This document shows, in pieces, positions 42,356-51,495 of a stretch of DNA of 64,000 nucleotides. Source of the DNA: CAZOZZ01 sp965247425. GTDB taxonomy: Bacteria; Acidobacteriota; Terriglobia; 20CM-2-55-15. How positions within the stretch are numbered: position 1 is the stretch's first letter; each line of letters starts with the position of its first letter. A program made the translations under genes and the position numbers. The notes beneath the pieces are model-generated. The model saw only the letters and a program-made list of their open reading frames with translations, was not told the DNA's origin and did no database searches. The stretch is from assembly GCA_965247425.1 (NCBI GenBank), contig OZ252023.1, positions 5,456,001 through 5,520,000 of the forward strand, written 5' to 3'.

Positions 42356-42562
42356 CTAGCTCGGCTCGGGACGTCGTCGTCGAATCTTCTTTCGGCTGCG
42401 CTTTCGCGCCAGCGCCTGCTTGATTCTTTTCTTTTCGCCAGGCTTCAAGTAGTAGGAGTGTCTCTTCACCTCTTTGATGATGTCCTCCTGCTGGACTTTT
42501 CTCTTGAAACGGCGGAGAGCGTTCTCAATCGACTCGCCCTCCTGGATTCTTATTTCGGCCAC
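42356..42562 (-). CDS. rpsU: 30S ribosomal protein S21
   Basis: 68 residues, with the S21 core IENALRRFKRKVQQEDIIKEVKRHSYYLKPGEKKRIKQ-type sequence and a basic C-terminal tail (RKKIRRRRPEPS). It binds the small subunit near the anti-Shine-Dalgarno region and aids initiation. It stands alone here, not linked to dnaG or a GatB/YqeY gene. Confidence 0.96.
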   Translation of the reverse strand: MAEIRIQEGESIENALRRFKRKVQQEDIIKEVKRHSYYLKPGEKKRIKQALARKRSRKKIRRRRPEPS

Positions 42563-42921
42563 GTACTACACACCCCCAATCTGGTCCAAGACATAGCCAT
42601 TCATTATCGCGAAGCTTGCCATCAAAAGTCAACCTGACGTGTGCCCGCGAGCCGTACGTTCGGGCCGACGTCTTCCATTTCGGGGGAATCACTTCGCTAC
42701 CCGGCCCGAATCTTCAGCCATCCTCGGACCGCTCGTTGCTGGCAGTTCGTCGAAACACCTCCTGTTCGGCTGAACCGGCCGCACTCCACTCTGACCGAAG
42801 TCCCGACGCCCATTCCGGGGCTCTATTCCCCGCTGCCCCTTGGCCTGAAAATCACCCCAAAGCCTTATTTCAAGGGCATCCGACGCCATTTCGGCCTCCG
42901 TTTCGGATCGAATTGCTGTGC

Positions 42922-42927
42922 TATAAT
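42922..42927 (+). promoter_or_regulatory. TATAAT -10 element 10 bases before a start codon
   Basis: A consensus TATAAT ends at 42927 and the ATG of the cysteine-cluster gene is at 42938. A start ~7 bases downstream leaves a leader of only a few bases. No good -35 is visible at 17 bases. Confidence 0.45.
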
Positions 42928-42937
42928 TTGGGTTGGT

Positions 42938-43576
42938 ATGGCCACTCGAAAGAAGAGGTGTCCTCTCTGTGACGCCAGGACAGGGAAGCGTCATTGTCCA
43001 GCGAAGTCGGCCACGATTTGTTCGGTGTGTTGCGGTACAAAGAGGGAAGTTGAGATTGACTGTCCAAGCGATTGTGTCCACCTTCGCAAGGGCCGTTCCT
43101 ACGAGGCTGAACGAGGAACCCCGCACGGTCCCGTGCCGTCGAATCGTCGATTTGATGAGCGGTTCTTCTACCAGAACGCACCACTCATCGCGACGTTTGC
43201 CGAATCCGTTCTGGAAGAGCGTGCCGACACCCCCTCTATGGTCGATGGAGACGCGAGCGAGGCCTTTGCCGCCCTGGTCGCTACTTTGAAGACCCTCTCG
43301 ACGGGACTGTACTACGAGACCCTTCCAGAAGGTCTTGTGGCAACCGCCCTGTTTCGGCGGATGAAATCGCTGTTGGACGACCTGATGGAGCCGCCGCTCG
43401 AGCCGGACCGCCGGGCGCTGCGTCTTTCCGAAGCCCAGGAGGTCCTCGACTTCATGATTCAGACGTCCGACTTCCACTCCAACGGCCGTCCCAAGAGCCG
43501 CCAATACCTCGACTGGCTGAGAACGATGGTGCCCGAAGCGGCCGAACAAGACCCGAGCCGACTGATCGTTCCGTGA
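42938..43576 (+). CDS. Cysteine-cluster protein of unknown function
   Basis: 212 residues from ATG 42938; the open frame reaches back to 42641, but that stretch is Pro/Ser-rich without family-like character and is not used. The N-terminus carries about nine Cys/His (CPLCDAR, HCPAK, CSVCCGTKREVEIDC, CVHL), probably two zinc sites. The remainder is helical and ends in ...EAAEQDPSRLIVP. No family is recognised. The stop overlaps the start of the glycosyltransferase gene (GTGA), so they are translationally coupled. Confidence 0.7.
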   Translation: MATRKKRCPLCDARTGKRHCPAKSATICSVCCGTKREVEIDCPSDCVHLRKGRSYEAERGTPHGPVPSNRRFDERFFYQNAPLIATFAESVLEERADTPSMVDGDASEAFAALVATLKTLSTGLYYETLPEGLVATALFRRMKSLLDDLMEPPLEPDRRALRLSEAQEVLDFMIQTSDFHSNGRPKSRQYLDWLRTMVPEAAEQDPSRLIVP

Positions 43577-44598
43577 GGGAGCTCCATGGTATTTCCAACG
43601 TCCTGGCTATACGTTTTGCGCGGCTGGGAGATGTCGCCTTGCTTCTGCCATCGTTGGCGTACCTGAAGGCCTCTTTTCCCACCGCGCGCCTTTCCCTGTT
43701 GACAGGGAGCCGCTGCGCACCCCTGGCCAGACTGTGTCCCGATCTGGATGAAGTCCTGGCGGTGGACAGGCTGGCAATGCGAGATGGACCGAAGTGGGGG
43801 GCGTTGGTTCAGATTCGCCGGCTGGTTGCCGACATTCGATCGAGGAATTTTGACCTCGTCGTGGACTTCCACAGTTTTCGCGAGACGAACTTGCTGACCT
43901 GGGTGTCGGGCGCCAGATACCGCGTGGGTATGAAGCGATCCGATCGCGCATACCTTCCGTTTTGTTTCAACCTGAAGCCGGTTTTGGAGGACAAAGGCGT
44001 GCACGTGGCCGACATGTTTCGTATGGTTGCTGAGAACGTTCACACGGCGCCTCCCCAAATCGCTCTGCGAACCAGGTTGATTGAGATCCCCCCCGACGAG
44101 GCGGCGCGAGCCCGGGAACTATTGCCATCTCCTCCCGTAATCGTCCTGTACGTCGGGGCCTCCGTCAGTGACCGTCGATGGCCCTCCGGGAGGTTTGCCG
44201 CGGTTGCCGATTACGTGATACGGACGTGGTCGGCTTCGGTTCTGATCGTTTCAGGAGCATCAGACCGGGAGGTGGCCATTGCCGAGGAGACAAAAGCGGC
44301 TGTCCGAGAGATAGAGAATGTGACGGTTTTGACGGGCCTCGGCATCGCGGACCTGGCCGCGCTGTTTCGTTCGGCCGAGATGTTGATCAGCAACGACAGC
44401 GGCCCCATGCACATCGGTTCAGCCGTCGGAGTTCCGACCCTCGGCATTTTCAGCCGGAGCCTACCGGAGCACTACCGGCCAGTCGGAAGTTCGGATCGCT
44501 ACGTTAAGAAAGATTCCGTAGGGGAGGTTTCAGTCGTGGAAGTCGTCGAGGTTCTCGAAGAGATGCGAGCTACTGCGGGTCCAGATCGTCGACTTTGA
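43573..44598 (+). CDS. Glycosyltransferase family 9 (heptosyltransferase-like)
   Basis: 341 residues. ADP-heptose:LPS heptosyltransferase fold: N-terminal VLAIRFARLGDVALLLPSL, middle VDFHSFRETNLLTW, C-terminal block LISNDSGPMHIGSAVGVPTLGIF with the D-S-G-P-M-H motif that binds the nucleotide sugar. It would add heptose or another sugar to lipid A-core on the cytoplasmic face. GTG start overlapping the previous stop. There is no wider LPS cluster here. Confidence 0.88.
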   Translation: MRELHGISNVLAIRFARLGDVALLLPSLAYLKASFPTARLSLLTGSRCAPLARLCPDLDEVLAVDRLAMRDGPKWGALVQIRRLVADIRSRNFDLVVDFHSFRETNLLTWVSGARYRVGMKRSDRAYLPFCFNLKPVLEDKGVHVADMFRMVAENVHTAPPQIALRTRLIEIPPDEAARARELLPSPPVIVLYVGASVSDRRWPSGRFAAVADYVIRTWSASVLIVSGASDREVAIAEETKAAVREIENVTVLTGLGIADLAALFRSAEMLISNDSGPMHIGSAVGVPTLGIFSRSLPEHYRPVGSSDRYVKKDSVGEVSVVEVVEVLEEMRATAGPDRRL

Positions 44599-44866
44599 TC
44601 TTGAGGGATTTCAGAAACTTCATGTCCTGGGCGTTCACTTTCAAGTCAATCTCGCTCCGGATCACGGAGTCCCCTATTTCTTCGGTCGACTGGGTTTGCG
44701 ACCGTCGGTTGAAACCGATAGTGGCTTCGAGAACGAGGAAAACATCATATCCAGAGTTGCGCACGTTCTGAATGGCTTCGCTGATCTCTTCTGAATCGGA
44801 CAGCGCGTCGTTTACCGCCGCGCCGAGATCCTTCATCAGTTTCTTGAGATTGTCATCCAGTTCCAA
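44570..44866 (-). CDS. Small acidic protein of unknown function
   Basis: 98 residues. The N-terminal half is helical and acidic (DDNLKKLMKDLGAAVNDALSDSEEISEAI), the rest beta-rich (YDVFLVLEATIGF). It ends inside the 3' end of the GT9 gene, 29 bases of convergent overlap. A good minus-strand promoter lies upstream, which supports expression. No family recognised. Confidence 0.6.
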   Translation of the reverse strand: MELDDNLKKLMKDLGAAVNDALSDSEEISEAIQNVRNSGYDVFLVLEATIGFNRRSQTQSTEEIGDSVIRSEIDLKVNAQDMKFLKSLKIKVDDLDPQ

Positions 44867-44919
44867 GAGCCCCTCCGGGTCGGTGTTCGATACCTGAGGT
44901 TGTTCGGAGTCTACGAAAC

Positions 44920-44948
44920 TTATCGCACTAATTCTAACAGACTGTCAA
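44920..44948 (-). promoter_or_regulatory. Sigma-70 promoter for the small acidic protein gene
   Basis: Minus strand TTGACA (44948-44943), 17-base spacer, CGATAA (44925-44920), ~54 bases before the start at 44866. Confidence 0.6.
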
Positions 44949-45158
44949 GCGTCCGGGGCAAGGCTGCACTTCGTGTTCGGACGGACGAAACTTTTGTGGG
45001 GAGATTCAAGATCCATGGGCACAATAGGAGGGAGAGAGCGGAAGTCTTCTCGCAGATCAGAAGTTCCAGGTCCAGTGGTCCAAAGTCGAGACGCGGAATA
45101 AGTAGCTTCTTGGGGAAATCGTTGCCTGTCCGCAACAAATAGGGAGCAACCTGAATTT

Positions 45159-45410
45159 ATGGCCGGTAGATTCAAGACTGCATTCAAAGATGCCTTCCTG
45201 ACCGCACACACGCTCGTGCTCGAAGTTCTGGGTGCGTTTTTCCTTGCCCTCTTTATCATTGGTGCGTCCAGTGTCGTTCAGGAATACCAGCGCTATACCG
45301 ATTCTCCCGAATTTGGTGTGTGGCGTCTGTGGCTCGCCGGAGTGTTCTCCGTGTCGATGCTTGGTTTTGGGGTCCACAGTTTCTGGAAAGCGAGGAAGAT
45401 CCGGAAGTGA
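45159..45410 (+). CDS. Small two-helix membrane protein
   Basis: 83 residues with two hydrophobic helices (about 18-40 and 55-75) separated by a short polar loop and ending in basic KARKIRK. AGGGAGC precedes the start. Its stop overlaps the GTG proposed for the sigma-factor gene, so they are probably co-expressed. Function unknown. Confidence 0.7.
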   Translation: MAGRFKTAFKDAFLTAHTLVLEVLGAFFLALFIIGASSVVQEYQRYTDSPEFGVWRLWLAGVFSVSMLGFGVHSFWKARKIRK

Positions 45411-45976
45411 CAGCCTCCCGTTATCAGAATATGGACGATCCAAAGCTGGTGTCCCTGTGTCTCGGTGGAGATTCAGAAGCCTGGGAAGTCCTGATCATGA
45501 GGTATCGCCGGCTGATCTTCTCGATCCCGGTTAGATTCGGCTTCTCGCCGGCGGACTGTTCGGATGTGTTCCAGACGGTTTGCGTCAAGCTGATTGAGCA
45601 CCTGGGGACCTTGAAGGATGAATCGAAGGTCAGCGCCTGGCTGATCACGACGACGACACGTCACTGTATCCAGGTCAAGTCCCTGAAATACAGGGACATT
45701 TCCGACGAGGAGGAAATTGAAGCGGCCCCGGACCCGGGTGAAACCATGGAGGAGATTCGAATCCAGTCGGACCAGCAACAGAAGGTTCGAGAAGCCATAT
45801 CGACTCTGGCCGAGCGGTGCCGCCAGTTGCTGCAGTTGCTGTATTTTGAAAAATCCGGCCCGAGCTATGAGGACATCGGAAAATCGCTGGACATGCCGGT
45901 AGCCAGCATCGGGCCCACCCGCGCTCGCTGCCTGGACAAGCTAAGGACCATCTTGCGCCGCAAGGGCATCAACTAG
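45407..45976 (+). CDS. ECF-type RNA polymerase sigma factor
   Basis: 189 residues from GTG 45407, or 181 from ATG 45431. Region 2 (LVSLCLGGDSEAWEVLIMRYRRLIFSIPVRFGFSPADCSDVFQTV) and region 4 with helix-turn-helix (LPERCRQLLQLL-like, SYEDIGKSLDMPVASIGPTRARCLDKL) are clear; no region 1.1 or 3 is present, so it is an ECF factor. It is followed by a zinc-finger protein gene (probable anti-sigma factor) and a TPR-CHAT protease gene, an arrangement pointing to a regulated stress response. Confidence 0.9.
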   Translation: MTASRYQNMDDPKLVSLCLGGDSEAWEVLIMRYRRLIFSIPVRFGFSPADCSDVFQTVCVKLIEHLGTLKDESKVSAWLITTTTRHCIQVKSLKYRDISDEEEIEAAPDPGETMEEIRIQSDQQQKVREAISTLAERCRQLLQLLYFEKSGPSYEDIGKSLDMPVASIGPTRARCLDKLRTILRRKGIN

Positions 45977-46206
45977 GCTACTAGGCCAGTCGTTGGCCGA
46001 ATGCCGCCCAATCAGCGGTCGGCCCGATTGATGCCCGCTAAATGCCTAGGACTTCTACGTCGCCTGTTCCACTTTTTTGTATTTTTGTCCGTTCTCCATG
46101 GCTCTTTTGTAGTAAGCGCGGGGAACGCGTTTGAATTCTGATCGAAAGCTCAAAAAAAGCCGAGCGCATGGACGCAACGGTAAGAACGACCTAAACGGAG
46201 ACGACG

Positions 46207-46812
46207 ATGCGACATCCAACAGTTGAAACAATCCTGAATTTTGTCGATAACAAGACCGATGTGGTGGGCGTGGCCGACCACATCTCCTCATGCAGCCGGT
46301 GCGGTGAAAAAACACAGGAGTTTAAGGGGTTGCTGAGATTTATTCGGGAGGATGCCGTTAACGAGCCCCCGGCCGAATTGCTTGAGTGGGGTGTTCAGTT
46401 GTTTCAGCCCGTGCTTCGTCCGACCGAGGGCAAGCTGGGTCGTATCTTTGCCAAGCTCGTGTTCGACAGTTTCGAACAGCCGTTGCCTGCCGGGATTCGC
46501 CATGTGGGCAGCATACCGCGTCAACTTTTGTTCAAGGCTGGCGAGGTAGACGTCGATGTTCGGATCGAGTCGGCCGACGACGATCGCATCTCATTGGCCG
46601 GGCAGGTATTATCGGAATCGACCGACTTTTTTGACGACACACCCGTGCGGTTGGAATCTCATGGAATCATCCGGTACAAGACACGTACCAACCCTGTCGG
46701 TGAGTTTGCCTTTGACCAGGTGCCTCAGGACACGTATCATCTCTCGATGGACTTGCCCCAAGGGCAGGTGACTCTCTTTTGCGTGCATCGTAACCAGCCC
46801 AAGTTTGCTTGA
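46207..46812 (+). CDS. Putative zinc-finger anti-sigma factor
   Basis: 201 residues. N-terminal VADHISSCSRCGEK (H25-x3-C-x2-C at about 25-32) is the HxxxCxxC motif of ZAS-type anti-sigma domains. A middle helical segment (about 60-95) is followed by a beta-rich C-terminal part (about 100-200) similar to carboxypeptidase-regulatory-like folds (GEFAFDQVPQDTYHLSMD). No membrane helix is seen, so it would be a cytosolic anti-sigma factor. It lies 230 bases after the ECF gene and 66 bases before the CHAT gene. Confidence 0.65.
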   Translation: MRHPTVETILNFVDNKTDVVGVADHISSCSRCGEKTQEFKGLLRFIREDAVNEPPAELLEWGVQLFQPVLRPTEGKLGRIFAKLVFDSFEQPLPAGIRHVGSIPRQLLFKAGEVDVDVRIESADDDRISLAGQVLSESTDFFDDTPVRLESHGIIRYKTRTNPVGEFAFDQVPQDTYHLSMDLPQGQVTLFCVHRNQPKFA

Positions 46813-46878
46813 TGCGGTGACACCTGACAGCGACGCGCGATAGGAAAGCGCGAAAGGAAAGCAGGACGCGACTGGAAA

Positions 46879-49713
46879 GTGAAGCCTTCCTCTGTCCATG
46901 AATTTCTGGACCTGCTGGTCCAGGTTCGTGATATGGAAGGCCAACGTGCGTTCATTTCAGAATCCGATTTCCTACCCTCCGACGATCTCGTCATTGCCCT
47001 GGCCTCCCGAATCCGAGAATTACTTCCAAAAGATCCCGAATTGGCCGAAGTCTTGACCGAGTCCAATCTCCTGTTGGCCTCCGAAGTCGACACCCCGCTG
47101 GCGTGGGGGCTTGCGAATCAGTGTAAGGCCCATGCTTTCATGAACGTGAAGAAGGCCATCGAGGCCAAGCCCTTGTACCGCAAGGCGCGTGAGTTCTTCG
47201 TTCAGGCGGGCGCCAACAGGGAACTGGGACGAAGCCTGTGTGCAGAGTCTTACAATCTGACATACCTCAGTGAGTATGAGCGGGCTCTGGAATTGGCCCA
47301 GTGGGCCCAACAGCTACTTGAAGAGGCCGAGGACACAGAGTATCTACCCCGAGTTCATGTCGCTCGGGCTAATGCTTTCATCCGTCTTCACCGGTTCGCG
47401 GAAGCGCTCGAACAATATGATCAGGCACTGGAAAGGCTGGCGGACGGTGACGATTACTTTTCCACAGCATCGGTGGAACTCAATCGTGCTTCCGTGCTGA
47501 CGGAGCTCAACCGATTCGATGACTCGCTCAGGAGTTACGAAACCGCTCGGGATCATTGTGAAAAGCATGGGATTGTCCTGTGGTCCGACCTGCTTGACCG
47601 AAACATCGCAGAACTGTATTTCAAACGTGGCAGTTACTCAGAGGCTCTCCGGAGCCTGGAAAAAGTACGCCCGACGTACCTGGAGCAGGGTGACGACCGC
47701 CGCCTGGCACGCTGCGACCTGACACGAGCCGAAATCTATCTGCAGTTGAATCTTCCCCAGGAAGCTGCGGAGTTGGCGGAGAACTCGCTGAAGGTCTTCG
47801 AGGAGCAATCGAATCGCCTTGAAGCAGGGCAGTGTTTGACCCACATTGCGATCGCCCAGTCCGACCGCGGCGAGACGCAGTCGGCCGAGGCAACCTTCCG
47901 TCGCGCTCGCGAGTTGTTCAGAGATGAGGGCAATGCCGTTTCGGTTGCCGCAGTCGACCTGCAGCTGGCGAGACTCCTCAAGCGAAGGCGACGTTTTGCC
48001 GATGCGGAGGATCTGGCCCTTGCGGCCGCCGAAGCCTTTGAAAAGCAGGAGCTGGCGGTGCGTGGCGCCTACGCCCGTATCGTGCTGGCCCAGTGCCTCA
48101 GGGACGAGGGACGGGCGATGGAAGCGATCGGCCAGACCGAGCGGGCTCTGGCCGGCCTGGAGGGCTACCACGCCAAGTGGGTGTCCTATCAGTGCTATGA
48201 CCTGATGGGATCACTGCAAGCCTCCGAGGGCGCGCTCGAAGAGGCCGAACGACTGTATATGAAGGCCATCGAAGAGATGGAATCGCTCCGCGGCAACATC
48301 GGGCTCGACGAGTTCCGGATGTCTTTTGGACGGGACAAGTACCAGGTCTATGAAAACGTGGTCGACTTGAAGATCCGGGCCGATTTGGGGACCGAGGCTT
48401 TCGACTTCGTCGAACGTTCAAAGTCACGAACGCTGATCGACCTGCTGGAGCAGAACCTGGATTCGGTCTGGCAATCGAACGCGTCGGGTTCCCGTTTTGC
48501 TGACATCCAGAAGGCCCGCCAGGATCTGAACGGGCTCTACAGCCGCTTGTCCCAGGCCGGGACGACCATCAGTTCCCTGGCGTCGGACAAGTCGCTCCAG
48601 ACCGAGATAGACGAGCGCGAGAAGGAATTGGTGGCCCTGCTTCGCGCGGCCGGTTCTCAAAAGGACGGCTGGGTGGCGCTCGAAACGATGGCTTTGCCAT
48701 CGCTCCGGGAAATCCAGGGAATGCTCGAGGACCATGAAGTGCTGATCGAGTATTACACGATGAAGGATCGGGTTTGCGCGTTCGTCATCTCTGGTTCCCA
48801 ATTCCACCTCGAGCGGGACCTCGGGACTATCGACGCGGTCCGGTCGTGTCTCAAGGGCCTCAATTTCCAGCTTTCAAAATTTCACCTGAGTGCCGACTAC
48901 CTCAAGCAACATCAGGGAACATTACTCAAAGCCACGACGCACCATCTTGGCGAGCTCTACCGCCTCCTGATGGCCCCGCTCGAAGACAAGATCAAAGGAC
49001 ACTCCCTGGTCATCATTCCACACCACGTTCTTCATTACGTTCCGTTTCAGGCCCTGTTCGACGGAGAGGCTTTCGTCGTGGATCGACACGACGTGGTTTA
49101 CAGCGCCAGCGCATCGGTCCTGAAAATATGTCGCGAAAAAGAACTGCCCGAGATGGAAAGGGATCTGGTTCTGGCCGTGGCCGACGAGTCCACGCCAGCG
49201 ATACTGGAAGAAGCCGACGTCCTGCGAGAACTGTTACCCGATGCGCGGGTGTTTGTGGGAGCGGAGGCCACGGCAGATTTGCTGCGCAAGTATGGCCCGA
49301 CCGCCGGCAAGCTCCACATTGCCGCTCATGGGGTGTTCCGAAGCGACAACCCGATGTTTTCCTCCATCCTTCTCGGCGACAGCTGGCTCAATCTGGTAGA
49401 CATCTTCAACCTCAAGCTCGGAGCGGAACTGACCACGCTGAGCGCGTGCGAAACCGGAATGAGCGCCCTGTATGAAGGGGATGAATTGCTCGGTCTGACC
49501 CGGGGGTTCCTGTACGCCGGCACACCATCTCTCGTGGTCAGCCTCTGGCGCGTCAACGACCGTTCAACGACTCAACTCATGCGCCGGTTTTATCAAGGTC
49601 TGGCCGAAGGCCTGACCAAGCCCAAAGCGTTGCAACAGGCCGCCCTTTCCGTCAAAGAGTCTTTCCCGCACCCCTATTTCTGGGCCCCCTTTGTCCTGAT
49701 GGGGAAATCCTAG
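46879..49713 (+). CDS. TPR-CHAT protease
   Basis: 944 residues from GTG 46879. Residues ~20-480 form TPR repeats (multiple A/L-rich helix pairs such as ALEQYDQALERLADGDDYF); ~480-590 is a helical linker; ~600-944 is a CHAT caspase-like domain. The catalytic dyad is His817 (LHIAAHG) and Cys857 (LSACETG), with conserved GLTRGFLYAG and VNDRSTTQLM. CHAT domains are cysteine proteases, often activated through TPR-bound ligands. Location behind an ECF sigma factor and a zinc-finger anti-sigma candidate suggests it could cleave the anti-sigma factor or a related target (inference). Confidence 0.9.
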   Translation: MKPSSVHEFLDLLVQVRDMEGQRAFISESDFLPSDDLVIALASRIRELLPKDPELAEVLTESNLLLASEVDTPLAWGLANQCKAHAFMNVKKAIEAKPLYRKAREFFVQAGANRELGRSLCAESYNLTYLSEYERALELAQWAQQLLEEAEDTEYLPRVHVARANAFIRLHRFAEALEQYDQALERLADGDDYFSTASVELNRASVLTELNRFDDSLRSYETARDHCEKHGIVLWSDLLDRNIAELYFKRGSYSEALRSLEKVRPTYLEQGDDRRLARCDLTRAEIYLQLNLPQEAAELAENSLKVFEEQSNRLEAGQCLTHIAIAQSDRGETQSAEATFRRARELFRDEGNAVSVAAVDLQLARLLKRRRRFADAEDLALAAAEAFEKQELAVRGAYARIVLAQCLRDEGRAMEAIGQTERALAGLEGYHAKWVSYQCYDLMGSLQASEGALEEAERLYMKAIEEMESLRGNIGLDEFRMSFGRDKYQVYENVVDLKIRADLGTEAFDFVERSKSRTLIDLLEQNLDSVWQSNASGSRFADIQKARQDLNGLYSRLSQAGTTISSLASDKSLQTEIDEREKELVALLRAAGSQKDGWVALETMALPSLREIQGMLEDHEVLIEYYTMKDRVCAFVISGSQFHLERDLGTIDAVRSCLKGLNFQLSKFHLSADYLKQHQGTLLKATTHHLGELYRLLMAPLEDKIKGHSLVIIPHHVLHYVPFQALFDGEAFVVDRHDVVYSASASVLKICREKELPEMERDLVLAVADESTPAILEEADVLRELLPDARVFVGAEATADLLRKYGPTAGKLHIAAHGVFRSDNPMFSSILLGDSWLNLVDIFNLKLGAELTTLSACETGMSALYEGDELLGLTRGFLYAGTPSLVVSLWRVNDRSTTQLMRRFYQGLAEGLTKPKALQQAALSVKESFPHPYFWAPFVLMGKS

Positions 49714-49728
49714 CATAGGGAACAGGAC

Positions 49729-49812
49729 TCAACGCAAGGACGCAAGAGCGCCGAGTTCGCAAAGACAGATAGATTTCATTGCGCTCTTTGCGTCATTCCG
49801 TTTTTGCGTTGA
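49729..49812. repeat. Inverted repeat of the GACGCAAAG type
   Basis: Ends TCAACGCAA / TTGCGTTGA; inner arms contain GCAAGGACGCAAGAGCGC and GCGCTCTTTGCGTC. It resembles the element at 63746-63924, so it may be a dispersed intergenic repeat. Confidence 0.7.
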
Positions 49813-49854
49813 AATCCAATTGTCCGTGAGGCGAGTCTGTTGCCGCCAGACGAT

Positions 49855-51471
49855 ATGCTACGCTTAACGCCGATGAGAGGCGAAGAGCGGAAAGAGCGGT
49901 TTCGAACCTTGTCCGGAGCCGAAGTAGACCGGGTTTATGAGGCTTCCGACGGTGACGCCGCTGACTACGCGAAGCGTCTCGGGGATCCCGGTCAGTACCC
50001 GTACACCCGGGGCATCCGGGAAACGATGTACCGCGGGAAGCTGTGGACTATGCGGCAGTATGCCGGTTTCGGTTCGGCCGCTGCTACAAACGCGCGTTTC
50101 AAATACCTGCTCGAACACGGACAAACCGGCCTGTCGGTTGCGTTCGACCTCCCCACCCAGATCGGTATCGACTCCGACAGCGAACTGGCGGCAGGCGAGG
50201 TCGGCAAGGTCGGTGTCGCGATCGACACCCTTGCGGACATGGAGACTTTGTTCGAGGGGATACCGCTCAATCGCGTGTCCACGTCGATGACGATCAACTC
50301 GACCGCGCCGATCCTCCTGGCGCTCTATATCGTGGTGGCCGAGAAGCAGGGGCACTCTCCGGATACGCTTCGGGGAACCGTTCAGAACGACATCCTGAAA
50401 GAGTACATCGCACGCGGAACTTACATCTACCCTCCGCGTCCGTCGATCCGGCTCATCACGGACGTCTTCGAGTACTGCCATCGAGAAGTTCCAAACTGGA
50501 ACACCATTTCAATCAGCGGGTACCACATTCGTGAGGCTGGGTCCACAGCCGTCCAGGAACTTGCCTTCACCTTCGGCGACGCGATCGCATACGTCCAGGC
50601 GGCCATGGACCGTGGGATGGACATCGATGACTTCGGACCGAGACTTTCCTTTTTCTTCAACGCGCACAACGATTTTCTGGAAGAGTGCGCGAAGTTTCGG
50701 GCTGCGCGCAGGCTTTGGGCCCGAATTGCCCGGGGATTGGGCGCGAAGAACGAGCGCACTCTGACGTTGAGGTTTCACGCCCAGACTGCCGGATCGTCGC
50801 TGACAGCACAGCTCCCGGACGCCAACATCGTTCGCGTGACTCTCCAGGCACTGGCCGCAGTCCTGGGCGGTGCTCAGTCGCTGCACACGAACTCGAAGGA
50901 CGAAGCCCTGGCACTTCCTCGGGAGGACGCCGCCCGTCTTGCGCTTCGCACCCAGCAGATCATCGCTCACGAATCCGGGGTGACCCATACGGTCGATCCG
51001 TTAGGCGGCTCTTTTGCCATCGAAGCGATGACCGACAGGATTGAAAAAGAGACGATGGAATACCTCGACAAGATCGAATCGCTCGGAGGGATGCTTGCCG
51101 CCATCGAGGGCGGTTTTGTGCAAAAGGAAATTCAGGAAGCCGCCTATTCCTACCAGCGTTCGATCGAAACCGGCGAACGGGTCATCGTCGGTGTCAACCG
51201 GTACAATTCGGATGAGAAAGAGCGGATTCCCATCCACAGGGTGGACCCGGACCTGGAAGTGACCCAGGTCCAGACTCTCCGTGCACTTCGCGGCAGTCGC
51301 GAAACCGACGCCGTCCGGGACGCCCTGGTCGCACTTGAAGACGCCGCCAGGGGAGATCGGAACCTGATGCCTGCGATAATGGACGCCGTTCGGGTTTATG
51401 CATCCGTCGGTGAAATTTCCGATGCCTTCCGTCGGGTCTTCGGCGAGTATCGCGAGGCCGTTACCGTATAG
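49855..51471 (+). CDS. Acyl-CoA mutase large subunit (methylmalonyl-CoA mutase family)
   Basis: 538 residues from ATG 49855; an in-frame TTG lies at 49840. The catalytic TIM-barrel half of a B12-dependent mutase: YPYTRGI, RQYAGFGSA, GLSVAFDLPTQIG, the TINSTAP block, TVQNDILKEYIARGTYI, and the ISGYHIREAGS and TAGSSLTAQ blocks are intact. No C-terminal B12-binding DxHxxG domain is present, so it needs a separate small subunit encoded elsewhere. Methylmalonyl-, isobutyryl- or ethylmalonyl-CoA mutase activity cannot be separated with certainty. A two-gene ATPase pair follows after 24 bases. Confidence 0.92.
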   Translation: MLRLTPMRGEERKERFRTLSGAEVDRVYEASDGDAADYAKRLGDPGQYPYTRGIRETMYRGKLWTMRQYAGFGSAAATNARFKYLLEHGQTGLSVAFDLPTQIGIDSDSELAAGEVGKVGVAIDTLADMETLFEGIPLNRVSTSMTINSTAPILLALYIVVAEKQGHSPDTLRGTVQNDILKEYIARGTYIYPPRPSIRLITDVFEYCHREVPNWNTISISGYHIREAGSTAVQELAFTFGDAIAYVQAAMDRGMDIDDFGPRLSFFFNAHNDFLEECAKFRAARRLWARIARGLGAKNERTLTLRFHAQTAGSSLTAQLPDANIVRVTLQALAAVLGGAQSLHTNSKDEALALPREDAARLALRTQQIIAHESGVTHTVDPLGGSFAIEAMTDRIEKETMEYLDKIESLGGMLAAIEGGFVQKEIQEAAYSYQRSIETGERVIVGVNRYNSDEKERIPIHRVDPDLEVTQVQTLRALRGSRETDAVRDALVALEDAARGDRNLMPAIMDAVRVYASVGEISDAFRRVFGEYREAVTV

Positions 51472-51495
51472 TGTCCTGACGGGTCCGAACATCCT

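Noticed and set aside
42641..42937. N-terminal extension of the cysteine-cluster protein
   Set aside because: Pro/Ser-rich, starts inside the rpsU upstream region, and a TATAAT lies just before the internal ATG at 42938, which fits the start better.
44900..45142. 80-codon + ORF between the small acidic protein and the membrane protein
   Set aside because: Overlaps a minus-strand promoter; Arg/Ser-rich without protein-like patterning or a Shine-Dalgarno.
45976..46206. ECF-type promoter upstream of the anti-sigma candidate
   Set aside because: A GGAAC-like motif exists near 46120, but the -10 half is too weak to call.
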